A stretch of DNA of 64,000 bases from JBJMHZ01 sp045807125 (GTDB lineage: Bacteria > Actinomycetota > Actinomycetes > JAWWOL01). The DNA is taken from positions 133,734 through 197,733 of the forward strand of contig JBJMHZ010000009.1 in the NCBI GenBank assembly GCA_045807125.1, read 5' to 3'. Positions within the stretch are counted from its first letter, which is position 1. Each line of letters opens with the position of its first letter. Both the position numbers and the translations under genes were made by a program. Below are positions 1 to 7,353 of the stretch, piece after piece. Under the pieces are notes generated by a model, which saw only the letters and a program-made list of their open reading frames with translations, did not search any database and had not been told where the DNA came from.

Positions 1-2
1 CC

Positions 3-248
3 GTCGTCCGCCGGGTCGACGAGGAGGTGGAGGCCGACGCCGCGCACATGCTCCGGCTCGAGCAGCTCGGGCTGCTGCCCGGCGTCCCCGTGACGGTCCT
101 CGCCCGCGACGACGCGTCGGCGGCGGTGCGGACGGACGCCGGCGAGGGCCGGCTGCCCGCGCACGTCGCCGCGCGGCTCTACGTCTCCGACGTCCAGGCG
201 GCCGGCGCGGGGCGGCCCGTCGCGGCGGTCAGCCGATCAGCCCCGTGA
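3..248 (+). CDS. DtxR/MntR-family metal-dependent regulator, C-terminal fragment (5' end outside window)
   Basis: This is the 3' end of a gene that enters the window already in frame. The visible part reads as the end of the metal-binding/dimerisation domain followed by a FeoA/SH3-like domain (M-L-R-L-E-Q-L-G-L-L-P-G-V-P-V-T-V), the usual C-terminus of DtxR/IdeR/MntR repressors. Such proteins use Fe2+ or Mn2+ as corepressor. The DNA-binding winged helix and most metal ligands lie upstream and cannot be checked. The last 12 nt overlap the 3' end of the convergent hydrolase gene. A FeoA-domain protein of another family is possible but less likely. Confidence 0.6.
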   Translation, partial: VVRRVDEEVEADAAHMLRLEQLGLLPGVPVTVLARDDASAAVRTDAGEGRLPAHVAARLYVSDVQAAGAGRPVAAVSRSAP

Positions 249-944
249 GAGCCACGTGACGCAGTCGCGGACCGCCGCGGCGATCTCCGCCAGGCAGTCG
301 GCGCTGGTTCGCCCGTCGGCTCGCCTGGCCCGGAAGCCGTGGTCGGCCCCCTCGACCGCGGCGATCCGCAGCCAGGGCGGCCACGGGCCCGCGGCCCCGA
401 CCGCCGCCGTGAGCGCGCCGGCGCCGCCGAACCCGTCCCGGCTGCCCTGCACCACGAGCGTCGGCCGGCCGACGGCCAGCAGCTCGGGCAGCCGGCTGCG
501 GTCCGGCCGTCCCGGTGGCATCAGCGGGAAGGCCAGCGCGAGCACGGCGACCGCCCCGGCCCGCTCCGCCGTCCGGCAGGCCACCCGGGCGCCGCTGCTG
601 CGCCCGCCCGCGATGAGCGGCACGCCGCCGAGGCCCGGCCGCGCGCGCAGCGCGCCGACGCCGGCGAGGAAGGCGGCGTCCAGCGCGGCGGCCGGTGCCG
701 GCGCGCGGCGGCCGGCCACCCGGTACGGCTGGGTGAAGCGGCCGACGGCGACGCCGGCAGCGAGCAGCGCGGCCCCCGCCGCCCGTACGTCGGGCGCGTC
801 GACGCCGCCGCCCGCGCCGTGCCCGAGCAGCGCGACGGCCAGTGGGACGACCGGCGCGATCGGGACGTTGAGGTCGATGTGTGCAGATCCCGCCGGGGTG
901 GGAAGCATGATCTGCACCGTGGCGGGGGCCGGAGCATCGGTCAC
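237..944 (-). CDS. alpha/beta hydrolase of the KANL3/Tex30 dienelactone-hydrolase-like type
   Basis: This is a 235-residue cytoplasmic alpha/beta hydrolase with no signal peptide. An oxyanion-type G-H-G-A-G-G-G motif lies near residue 41, the nucleophile elbow G-R-S-S-G (Ser) near 115, an acid in Q-G-S-R-D-G near 175 and the catalytic His in A-D-H-G-F. The order and spacing match the KANL3/Tex30 family, whose physiological substrates are unknown. The GTG start has a possible -10 box (TACTCT on the minus strand, positions 954-959) 9 nt upstream, so the mRNA may be nearly leaderless. The gene diverges from the methyltransferase at 974. Catalytic competence is well supported; the substrate is not known. 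Confidence 0.8.
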   Translation of the reverse strand: MTDAPAPATVQIMLPTPAGSAHIDLNVPIAPVVPLAVALLGHGAGGGVDAPDVRAAGAALLAAGVAVGRFTQPYRVAGRRAPAPAAALDAAFLAGVGALRARPGLGGVPLIAGGRSSGARVACRTAERAGAVAVLALAFPLMPPGRPDRSRLPELLAVGRPTLVVQGSRDGFGGAGALTAAVGAAGPWPPWLRIAAVEGADHGFRARRADGRTSADCLAEIAAAVRDCVTWLSRG

Positions 945-973
945 AGCATCGAGAGAGTAGGGCAGCCTTCGTC

Positions 974-1738
974 ATGGTGGCGGTCGATCCGCTCCGCGCG
1001 CTGGCCGACAAGGGGCCGGCCGATGAGCGCTACTGGGTCTTCTACGACGCGGTCGCCACCCGCCAGCTCGCCGCGTGGCTGCCGGCGCAGCCGCAGCGGG
1101 TGCTCAACCTCTCCGGCGACGCGACGGCGCTCCCGCTCCAGATGGCGGCCGCCGGGCACGAGGTCGTCCACGTGGCGGGCACGCCCGAGGGGATCGTCCC
1201 GGCCGCATCGCTCGCCGGCCCCGGCCGGCTGATGCAGGTGCTCGCCGACCCACGCGGCCTCGACTGGCTCGCCGACGGCTGCGTCGACCGGGTGGTCGCC
1301 GAGCAGCGGGCCCTGTCGTACTGCCTCGCCACCGAGACGACGCTGACCGAGCTGGCCCGCGTGCTGCAGCCCGGCGGACGGCTGCTGATCTGCGTCGACT
1401 CGCTCGTGCTCGGGCTGGCCAGGCTGGCCGACGCCGGCCGCTGGGCCGAGCTGGCCGACGTGCCGGCCGCCGACGTCGTCCTCGTCCCCGGCACCGACGG
1501 GACGATCACCCGCTGCTTCTGGCCGGAGGAGCTGCGGCTCGTGCTGGACGAGGCCGGCTTCGACGTGGAGTGGGTACGGCCCCGCTCGGTGCTCTCCGGC
1601 GCCGCGGTCGAGCGGGCGCTGCGCGCCGATCCGAGCGTGCTCGGCACGCTCGTCGAGACCGAGCTCGCGCTCGCCAGGGAGCGAGAGGACGAGTCGATCG
1701 GCATCCACCTGCTGGCCTCGGCGGTGCGGCGCGGCTGA
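974..1738 (+). CDS. class I SAM-dependent methyltransferase-like protein
   Basis: The 254-residue protein shows a Rossmann-type methyltransferase layout. A degenerate motif I (V-L-N-L-S-G-D instead of the usual D-x-G-x-G) lies near residue 37, a strand ending H-V-A-G near 60, and L-Q-P-G-G-R-L-L-I-C near 133, which is typical of motif III. The C-terminal part (F-W-P-E-E-L, L-D-E-A-G-F) is also methyltransferase-like. The loss of the canonical glycine-rich loop raises the chance that SAM binding is altered. The gene diverges from the alpha/beta hydrolase. No substrate can be assigned. Confidence 0.65.
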   Translation: MVAVDPLRALADKGPADERYWVFYDAVATRQLAAWLPAQPQRVLNLSGDATALPLQMAAAGHEVVHVAGTPEGIVPAASLAGPGRLMQVLADPRGLDWLADGCVDRVVAEQRALSYCLATETTLTELARVLQPGGRLLICVDSLVLGLARLADAGRWAELADVPAADVVLVPGTDGTITRCFWPEELRLVLDEAGFDVEWVRPRSVLSGAAVERALRADPSVLGTLVETELALAREREDESIGIHLLASAVRRG

Positions 1739-1783
1739 GCCTCCGAGACGGCGCGGACGAGGGGCGCAGGGCCGGCGAGCGAG

Positions 1784-2143
1784 CTAACGGGCGGCGGCCT
1801 CCGCCTTCGCCTGGCAGTCGACGCAGCGGGCCGCCTCGGGGCGGGCGTCGAGCCGCTCGGGCGACAGCTCGTTGCCGCAGTCGACGCACCGGCCGTAGCT
1901 GCCGCCGTCGAGGCGCCGCAGCGCGGCCTCGACCTCCTGCCGGCGCCCGTCCACCACCTCGCGCATGGACTGCTCGCGGTCGCTGTCCTGCAGGTAGGTC
2001 GCCGTGTCGGCGGGGTGCTGGTCGAGGTTGCTCAGCTCGCCGGGCTCGAGGTCGGCGTCGTCGCGGTCGAGCACCTCGGCCGAGCGGTCGAGGTCGGCGA
2101 GCATCTCGGTCAGCCGGTCGCGGGTTGCCTGCACGTCCACCAT
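1784..2143 (-). CDS. TraR/DksA-family C4 zinc-finger protein
   Basis: This is a 119-residue acidic protein with an N-terminal helical region and a C-terminal zinc finger: C-V-D-C at about residues 95-98 and C-V-D-C again about 18 residues later, separated by S-P-E-R-L-D-A-R-P-E-A. That is the DksA/TraR signature; members act on RNA polymerase through its secondary channel or bind DNA. Actinomycete members of this short type are mostly uncharacterised. The ATG start lies 6 nt after a TAGCGG box on the minus strand, which would make it leaderless, but the box lacks the final T. The next gene upstream is the convergent methyltransferase. Confidence 0.8.
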   Translation of the reverse strand: MVDVQATRDRLTEMLADLDRSAEVLDRDDADLEPGELSNLDQHPADTATYLQDSDREQSMREVVDGRRQEVEAALRRLDGGSYGRCVDCGNELSPERLDARPEAARCVDCQAKAEAAAR

Positions 2144-2179
2144 GAGCCCCCGCTACCCCAGGGGCCGGCGCGGCGAACC

Positions 2180-2917
2180 TCAGAACAGGGTGGGAGCCGC
2201 CTGGTCGGCCACGGGGTCAGCCGCGGGGTCGGCCGCGGGGTCGGTCAGCAGGTGCGGCCCGTCGTTGCGCACGTCGCCCACCGCGGGATGGGCCGGCGAG
2301 ACGGCGAGCTCGACGGGCGGTGCCGCGCCGATGACGCCGAGCGCGGCGTCGGGATCGGTCGTCGCCGGGTCGAGCCACGCCGCCCAGCACTGCCTCGGCA
2401 GCATGACCGGCATCCGGTCGTGGACCGTCGCGGCCTCGCCGGCCGCCGCCGTGGTCAGGATCGTCACGGTGCGCAGCGGCGGGGCCGCCGGGTCGTTGCG
2501 GTCGCGCCAGGTCTCGTGCAGCCCGGCGAACGTGAGCCAGCCACCGTCGGCGGCGCGCAGCAGCCAGGGCCGCTTGACCCCGGCGGCGTCCCTGGCCCAC
2601 TCGTAGTAGGCGTCGGCCGGCAGGAGGCAGCGGCGGGCGCGCAGCGCCGGTGCGAACGCCGGCTTGGCGGCGACCGTCTCGAGCCGGGCGTTGATCAGCC
2701 GGGAGCCGATCGAGAGGTCCGCCGCCCACCGCGGCACCAGCCCCCACCGCGCGCTCGTCAGCACCCGGCCGCCGTCGCGGGCGAGCACGGCGGGCACCTC
2801 GCTGGTGGGGGCGACGTTGTGGCAGGGCACCAGCCGCTCGCGGACGTCGAGCAGGGCGATCTGGTAGTCACCGATCAGGTCGGGCTCCGTCCGCGCCGAC
2901 ACGTATCGCCCGCACAC
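2180..2917 (-). CDS. SRAP/YedK-type abasic-site DNA-protein crosslinking peptidase
   Basis: The start was set at the GTG of V-C-G-R-Y because SRAP proteins need Cys2 exposed after Met removal; Cys2 forms the thiazolidine crosslink with abasic sites in single-stranded DNA. The 245-residue product carries the family blocks P-C-H-N-V-A-P-T near residue 35, W-G-L-V-P near 62, N-A-R-L-E-T near 76, R-R-C-L-L-P-A-D-A-Y-Y-E-W near 95, and M-P-V-M-L-P near 165 following H-D-R. Function is replication-associated protection and repair at abasic sites. It diverges from aroA. A CATGAT box 6 nt upstream of the start suggests a leaderless message. Confidence 0.9.
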   Translation of the reverse strand: MCGRYVSARTEPDLIGDYQIALLDVRERLVPCHNVAPTSEVPAVLARDGGRVLTSARWGLVPRWAADLSIGSRLINARLETVAAKPAFAPALRARRCLLPADAYYEWARDAAGVKRPWLLRAADGGWLTFAGLHETWRDRNDPAAPPLRTVTILTTAAAGEAATVHDRMPVMLPRQCWAAWLDPATTDPDAALGVIGAAPPVELAVSPAHPAVGDVRNDGPHLLTDPAADPAADPVADQAAPTLF

Positions 2918-2986
2918 CCGTCCATCATGCCCCCGCGCGAGCCCCGGGTGGTTGCCGCGACCGGTCGCGGCGCGCGGCGGCGCCGC

Positions 2987-2992
2987 TATGGT
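2987..2992 (+). promoter_or_regulatory. leaderless -10 box (TATGGT) of aroA
   Basis: TATGGT is followed by exactly 7 nt and then the GTG at 3000. This matches the TANNNT-N7-start arrangement of leaderless actinobacterial transcripts and argues for the GTG start over the ATG at 2988, which overlaps the box itself. Confidence 0.55.
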
Positions 2993-2999
2993 GGCTCTC

Positions 3000-4367
3000 G
3001 TGACGACCGGCGGAGCGCTCGGCTCGGCCCGGCCGGTGCCTGCCGCCGCCGACCTCTGGCCGGCCCCCCGCGCGGACGGCCCGGTGACGGGCTCCGTCGC
3101 CGTGCCCGGGTCGAAGTCGGTGACCAACCGGGCCCTCGTCATCGCCGCGCTCGCCGAGGGCGACTCCCGGCTGCGCCGGCCGCTGGTGGCGCGCGACACC
3201 CGGCTGATGGCCGGCGGGCTGCGCGCGCTCGGGATCGACGTGCGCGAGGGCAGCGACGGCGGCTGGGACAGCGAGTGGCTGGTCCGCGGCTGCCCCGGCC
3301 CGCTGCAGCCGCGCGGGGACCTGGTCGACGTGGGCAACGCCGGCACCGTCGCGCGGTTCCTGCCGCCGGTGGCCGCGCTCGGCACCGGCCCAGTGCGCTT
3401 CGACGGCGACCCGCGGGTGCGCGAGCGCCCGGTCGGGCCGCTGCTGGCGGCGCTACGGGCGCTCGGCGCGCGCGTCGACGACGGCGGCCGGGGAGCGCTG
3501 CCGGTCACCGTCACCGGCGACGGCCGCCCGCCGCGGGGCGGCGCGGTCGCGCTCGACGCCTCGTCGTCGAGCCAGCTGATCAGCGGGCTGCTGCTGATCG
3601 GGCCCCGGTGCGCCACCGGCGTCGACGTGCGGCACGCCGGCGCCGCTCCCCCGCCGAGCGCCCCGCACCTGGCGATGACCGTCGCCATGCTGCGGGCCGC
3701 CGGCGCGCAGGTGGACGACGGCGAGCCCGGCCGCTGGCGGGTGGCGCCCGGCCGGCTCGCTGCCCGCGACACCGACGTCGAGCCCGACCTGTCGAGCGCC
3801 GCGCCGTTCCTGGCCGCGGCGGCGGTCACCGGCGGCACGGTCACGGTCGAGGGCTGGCCGGCGGCGACCACTCAGCCGGGTGCCGCGCTGCCCGGCCTGC
3901 TCGCCGCGATGGGCGCGACGTACGCCCTCGACGACCGCGGCCTCGCGCTCACCGGGCCCGATCGGCTGACCGGCCTCGACGCCGACCTGCACGGCGCCGG
4001 CGAGCTGGCACCGGTGCTCGCCGCGGTCTGCGCGCTGGCCGCCACGCCCAGCCGGCTCGCGGGCATCGCCCACCTGCGCGCGCACGAGACCGACCGGCTG
4101 GCCGCCCTGGCCCGCGGGCTCACGGCCCTCGGCGGCGACGTCACCGAGACCGACGACGGCCTCGCGGTGCGGCCGCGGCCGCTCGCGGGCGGCACGTTCC
4201 GCACGTACGACGACCACCGGCTCGCGATGGCCGCCGCCGTGCTCGGGCTCGTGGTGCCCGGCGTGCTCGTCGAGGACGTCGCGACGACGGCCAAGACGCT
4301 GCCCGGCTTCGCCGGCCAGTGGGCGGCGCTCGTCGCGGGCGCCGTCGCGCCCGGCGGCGCGGGCTGA
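3000..4367 (+). CDS. aroA: 3-phosphoshikimate 1-carboxyvinyltransferase (EPSP synthase)
   Basis: The enzyme transfers the enolpyruvyl group from PEP to shikimate-3-phosphate, the sixth step of the shikimate pathway to chorismate. The 455-residue product carries P-G-S-K-S-V-T-N-R at residues 36-44, D-V-G-N-A-G-T-V-A-R-F near 111 and Y-D-D-H-R-L-A-M-A near 403, all substrate-binding signatures, and has the length expected for the two-domain fold. The GTG start is preferred because of the -10 box at 2987-2992; an ATG at 2988 would add four residues. rsgA follows after 2 nt, so the two are almost certainly cotranscribed, as in many actinomycetes. Confidence 0.95.
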   Translation: MTTGGALGSARPVPAAADLWPAPRADGPVTGSVAVPGSKSVTNRALVIAALAEGDSRLRRPLVARDTRLMAGGLRALGIDVREGSDGGWDSEWLVRGCPGPLQPRGDLVDVGNAGTVARFLPPVAALGTGPVRFDGDPRVRERPVGPLLAALRALGARVDDGGRGALPVTVTGDGRPPRGGAVALDASSSSQLISGLLLIGPRCATGVDVRHAGAAPPPSAPHLAMTVAMLRAAGAQVDDGEPGRWRVAPGRLAARDTDVEPDLSSAAPFLAAAAVTGGTVTVEGWPAATTQPGAALPGLLAAMGATYALDDRGLALTGPDRLTGLDADLHGAGELAPVLAAVCALAATPSRLAGIAHLRAHETDRLAALARGLTALGGDVTETDDGLAVRPRPLAGGTFRTYDDHRLAMAAAVLGLVVPGVLVEDVATTAKTLPGFAGQWAALVAGAVAPGGAG

Positions 4368-4369
4368 CG

Positions 4370-5371
4370 ATGCGCTACGACGAGGACGACGTCCGCGTCC
4401 GGCCGGGCCGGGGCACCCGCCCGCGCACCAAGGAGCGGCCGAGGCACGCCGACGCGACGACCGGCTTCGTCACCGCGGTCGACCGCGGGCGGTTCACCTG
4501 CCTCGTCGGCGGGTCGCCGGTGGTGGCGATGCGGGCCCGCGAGCTCGGCCGGCACTCGGTGGTCGTCGGGGACCGGGTGGCGCTGGTCGGCGACGTGAGC
4601 AGCCAGCGCGGGTCGCTCGCCCGCATCGTGCGCATCGAGCCGCGCAGCTCGGTGCTGCGCCGCACCGCCGACGACGTCGATCCGGTCGAGCGGGTGATCG
4701 TCGCGGGCGCCGACCAGCTGGTGGTGGTGATGTCGCTGGCCGACCCCGACCCGGTGCCGCGCCTGGTCGACCGCTGCCTCGTCGCGGCGTACGACGCCGG
4801 CATCGACCCGCTGCTCTGCCTCACGAAGGCCGACCTCGCGAGCCCCGATGCGCTGCTCGCGGCGTACGAGCCGCTCGGCGTCGCCCACGTCGTGCTCGGC
4901 ACGGACGAGACGGGCACCGGCCCGCTCGCCGGGCTCGGCGCGCTGCGCGACCGCCTCGCGGGGCGCATCAGCGTGCTCGTCGGGCACTCGGGCGTCGGCA
5001 AGTCGACGATCGTCAACGAGCTGGTCCCCGAGGCCAGGCGGCGCACCGGCACGGTCAACGACGTGACCGGGCGCGGGCGGCACACGTCCAGCTCGGCCGT
5101 CGCGCTGCCGCTGCCGGAGGGCGGCTGGGTGGTCGACACCCCCGGCGTCCGCTCGTTCGGGCTCGCGCACGTCGGCGCGGCGACCGTCCTCGAGGCGTTC
5201 CCCGAGCTGTACGAGGCCGCCGCCGACTGCCCGACCGACTGCGCCCATACCGACGCCGCCGTCCCCGAGTGCGCCCTCGACGCCGCCGTCGCGAGCGGGC
5301 GGGCGAGCCCGGCCCGGCTCGCGTCCTTCCGCCGGCTGCTGGAGAGCCGCCCGGCGCACGAGGGCGACTGA
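4370..5371 (+). CDS. rsgA: ribosome small-subunit-dependent GTPase A (circularly permuted GTPase)
   Basis: RsgA binds the immature 30S subunit and uses GTP hydrolysis in late assembly. The 333-residue protein shows the family's permuted order: G4 (T-K-A-D, about residue 151) precedes G1 (G-H-S-G-V-G-K-S-T, about 205), with G3 (D-T-P-G) near 256. A C-terminal zinc-binding cluster (C-P-T-D-C-A-H, then C seven residues on) lies near 285-300. An N-terminal OB-fold segment covers about residues 30-95. It starts 2 nt after aroA with no strong separate ribosome-binding site, which suggests coupled translation. Confidence 0.95.
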   Translation: MRYDEDDVRVRPGRGTRPRTKERPRHADATTGFVTAVDRGRFTCLVGGSPVVAMRARELGRHSVVVGDRVALVGDVSSQRGSLARIVRIEPRSSVLRRTADDVDPVERVIVAGADQLVVVMSLADPDPVPRLVDRCLVAAYDAGIDPLLCLTKADLASPDALLAAYEPLGVAHVVLGTDETGTGPLAGLGALRDRLAGRISVLVGHSGVGKSTIVNELVPEARRRTGTVNDVTGRGRHTSSSAVALPLPEGGWVVDTPGVRSFGLAHVGAATVLEAFPELYEAAADCPTDCAHTDAAVPECALDAAVASGRASPARLASFRRLLESRPAHEGD

Positions 5372-5375
5372 GCCA

Positions 5376-5387
5376 GCCCGGCCGGGC
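5376..5387. terminator. GC palindrome after rsgA, possible terminator
   Basis: GCCCGGCCGGGC is a perfect 12-bp palindrome 4 nt after the rsgA stop. There is no T-run, as is common for candidate actinomycete terminators. In DNA this GC-rich it could also occur by chance. Confidence 0.3.
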
Positions 5388-5458
5388 ATCGTTCGCGGCC
5401 TCGCCGAGTTGCCCCCGTACGTGGGCACGGGGACGAGGGCGACAGCGGGAGCCACGGC

Positions 5459-6691
5459 ATGAGCGGCCTGCTCGCCGGGGAGCGCGCCGCCGCCCGCGAG
5501 CGGAGCGCGGCCGGCGCACGGGCCGGGTTCTGGCTGGTCGCCCTCGCCTTCGCCGTCACGATGGCGTTCTCGGCGATCCCGACGCCGCTCTACGTGCTGT
5601 ACCAGGAGCGGGACGGCTTCGGGCCCGCGGTCGTGACCGTGGTCTTCGCCGTGTACGCCGTCGGGGTGATCGCCAGCCTGTTCCTCGTCGGGCACCTCTC
5701 CGACCGGCTCGGGCGGCGGCGCGTGCTGCTGCCCGGCATCGCGGCGGCGATGGCGTCGGGCGCCGTCTTCCTCGCCTGGCCGTCGGTGCCCGGCCTGCTC
5801 GTGGGCCGTTTGATCTGCGGCGTCGCGGTCGGCATGGTCACTGCGACGGCGACCGCCTGGCTCACCGAGCTGCACGCGCTCGTCCACCCGGGAGCCTCGA
5901 CGGGGCGCGCCGAGCTCGTCGCCGTGCTCACCAACGTCGGCGGCATCGGGTTCGGCCCCCTCGTCGCCGGGCTGCTCGCGCAGTACGCGCCCGACCCGCT
6001 GCACCTGCCGTACTGGACGTGGGAGGGCCTCCTGCTGGTCGCGCTGCTGGCCGTGCGGGTGGCGCCGGAGACCGTGTCGCCGCCACCGGAGCGCCCGGCC
6101 TACCGCCCGCAGCGGGTGTCGGTGCCGGCCGGTGCGCGCGGGCAGTTCGTCGCGGCGGGCGCGACCGGGATCGTGTCGTTCGCGGTGCTCGGGCTGTTCA
6201 CCTCGCTGGCGCCCGGCTTCCTCGCCGGCACGCTGCACCACCGCTCGCACGCGCTCGCGGGCGCGGTGACGTTCCTCGTGTTCGCGGCGACCGGCGCGGG
6301 GCAGCTGCTGCTCGCCCCGGCTCCACCGCGCCGGCAGCTCGTCGCCGGGATCGGCGGGCTCGCCGGCGGCATCGTCCTCGTCACCGTCGCGGTCTGGCTG
6401 CCGAGCCTCGCGCTGCTCCTCGCGGGCGGCGCGGTCACCGGCATCGGGGCCGGCGGCGCGTTCAGGGCCGCCGTGTCGACGGTCATCGGCATCGCGCCGG
6501 CGCAGACGCGGGGCGAGGCGCTCGCCGGGCTGTTCCTCGCCAGCTACGTCGGCCTCGCGGTGCCGGTGGTGGGCCTCGGCATCGCCACCCAGGCGCTCTC
6601 GCTGAAGGACGCGCTGCTCGGCTTCGCCGCCGTGCTGCTCGCGCTGCTGGCGGTGGTCGCCAAGCTGCTGCTCGGGCCTGGGCGCACCTGA
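5459..6691 (+). CDS. MFS transporter, about 12 membrane segments
   Basis: The 410-residue hydrophobic protein has a short charged N-terminus and about 12 predicted membrane helices. The MFS A-motif is readable as G-H-L-S-D-R-L-G-R-R-R at about residues 78-88, between the second and third helices, and P-T-P-L-Y-V-L-Y-Q in the first helix resembles drug:H+ antiporters. A gene of this kind usually exports small molecules by proton antiport. It starts 87 nt after rsgA with a GCGGGAG ribosome-binding site 7-8 nt upstream, so it may have its own transcript. The substrate cannot be predicted. Confidence 0.85.
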   Translation: MSGLLAGERAAARERSAAGARAGFWLVALAFAVTMAFSAIPTPLYVLYQERDGFGPAVVTVVFAVYAVGVIASLFLVGHLSDRLGRRRVLLPGIAAAMASGAVFLAWPSVPGLLVGRLICGVAVGMVTATATAWLTELHALVHPGASTGRAELVAVLTNVGGIGFGPLVAGLLAQYAPDPLHLPYWTWEGLLLVALLAVRVAPETVSPPPERPAYRPQRVSVPAGARGQFVAAGATGIVSFAVLGLFTSLAPGFLAGTLHHRSHALAGAVTFLVFAATGAGQLLLAPAPPRRQLVAGIGGLAGGIVLVTVAVWLPSLALLLAGGAVTGIGAGGAFRAAVSTVIGIAPAQTRGEALAGLFLASYVGLAVPVVGLGIATQALSLKDALLGFAAVLLALLAVVAKLLLGPGRT

Positions 6692-6706
6692 ACGCGCGCC
6701 AGCCGG

Positions 6707-7291
6707 TCAGATCTCGACGGTGCCGCCGGTGCGCCAGTACTCGCCGGCCTCGCGGGAGAGCATCTCCTCGTCGACCAGGTAGCGGCGCAGCGCCGCCACG
6801 TCGTCGTGGAACGCGCGCAGCATCCCGTTGACCTCGCGCTCGGGGTAGCGCACGCCGGGCTCGAAGATCCGTACGACGTGGTCGAGCACGATGCGCCGCT
6901 TGCCGCGGTGCGCCGGGATCGAGGTGAGCCGCCCGTCGCGCATGAACGAGCGCAGCACGGCAGCCGCCTCCCGGTCGGCGGTGCCGTAGTCGTCGTCCCG
7001 CTCGGCCGGTGCGGCCGCGCGGGCGACCTCCTTCAGCGCGTCGACGTGCAGCAGGTAGCCGTCCTTGCCCGACGAGACGAGCCCGCCGCTCTCGAGACGG
7101 GTCAGCGCGCGCATCGCCGCCTTGATCGGCAGGCCGGCCCGGTCGGCGATCTCGCCGGCCTCGCTGGCGCCGAGCGCGAGCGCCGCGACGACGCGCAGCC
7201 GGTCCGGCTCGGCGAGCAGTCCCAGCAGCTCGCCGGCGCGGGCGAGCGCGCCGGCGCGGTCCACCTCGGCGGCATCGGCAGCATCGGTCAC
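6707..7291 (-). CDS. ArsR-like winged-helix protein with C-terminal DUF2087 domain
   Basis: This is a 194-residue regulator. Residues 15-85 form an ArsR-type winged helix (L-A-E-P-D-R-L-R-V-V-A-A-L, then a recognition helix around I-K-A-A-M-R-A-L-T-R-L). Residues 125-190 match DUF2087: H-R-G-K-R-R-I-V-L, F-E-P-G-V-R-Y-P-E-R-E-V-N and L-R-R-Y-L-V-D-E-E-M-L-S-R. It lacks the cysteine metal site of arsenic sensors. The GTG start has a -10 box (7299-7304) exactly 7 nt upstream. It diverges from the RNB nuclease, with the two -10 boxes only 36 bp apart, so it may control that gene as well as itself. Confidence 0.8.
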   Translation of the reverse strand: MTDAADAAEVDRAGALARAGELLGLLAEPDRLRVVAALALGASEAGEIADRAGLPIKAAMRALTRLESGGLVSSGKDGYLLHVDALKEVARAAAPAERDDDYGTADREAAAVLRSFMRDGRLTSIPAHRGKRRIVLDHVVRIFEPGVRYPEREVNGMLRAFHDDVAALRRYLVDEEMLSREAGEYWRTGGTVEI

Positions 7292-7298
7292 GCGAACG

Positions 7299-7304
7299 AC
7301 CGTA
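7299..7304 (-). promoter_or_regulatory. leaderless -10 box (TACGGT) of the DUF2087 gene
   Basis: Read on the minus strand, TACGGT is followed by 7 nt and the GTG start at 7291. No ribosome-binding site is present, which agrees with a leaderless transcript. Confidence 0.55.
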
Positions 7305-7340
7305 CCCGGCGCTCCCGGGCGCGGGAGCCGGCGCCGCCGG

Positions 7341-7346
7341 TAAGGT
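7341..7346 (+). promoter_or_regulatory. leaderless -10 box (TAAGGT) of the RNB nuclease gene
   Basis: TAAGGT is followed by exactly 7 nt and the ATG at 7354. It forms a tight divergent promoter pair with the box at 7299-7304. Confidence 0.55.
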
Positions 7347-7353
7347 TCCGCCC

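Noticed and set aside
2015..4369. A plus-strand frame running through the DksA, SRAP and aroA region into rsgA
   Set aside because: Only the last part, from 4370, encodes a recognisable protein (RsgA). The upstream part is low-complexity and overlaps three well-supported genes in other frames.
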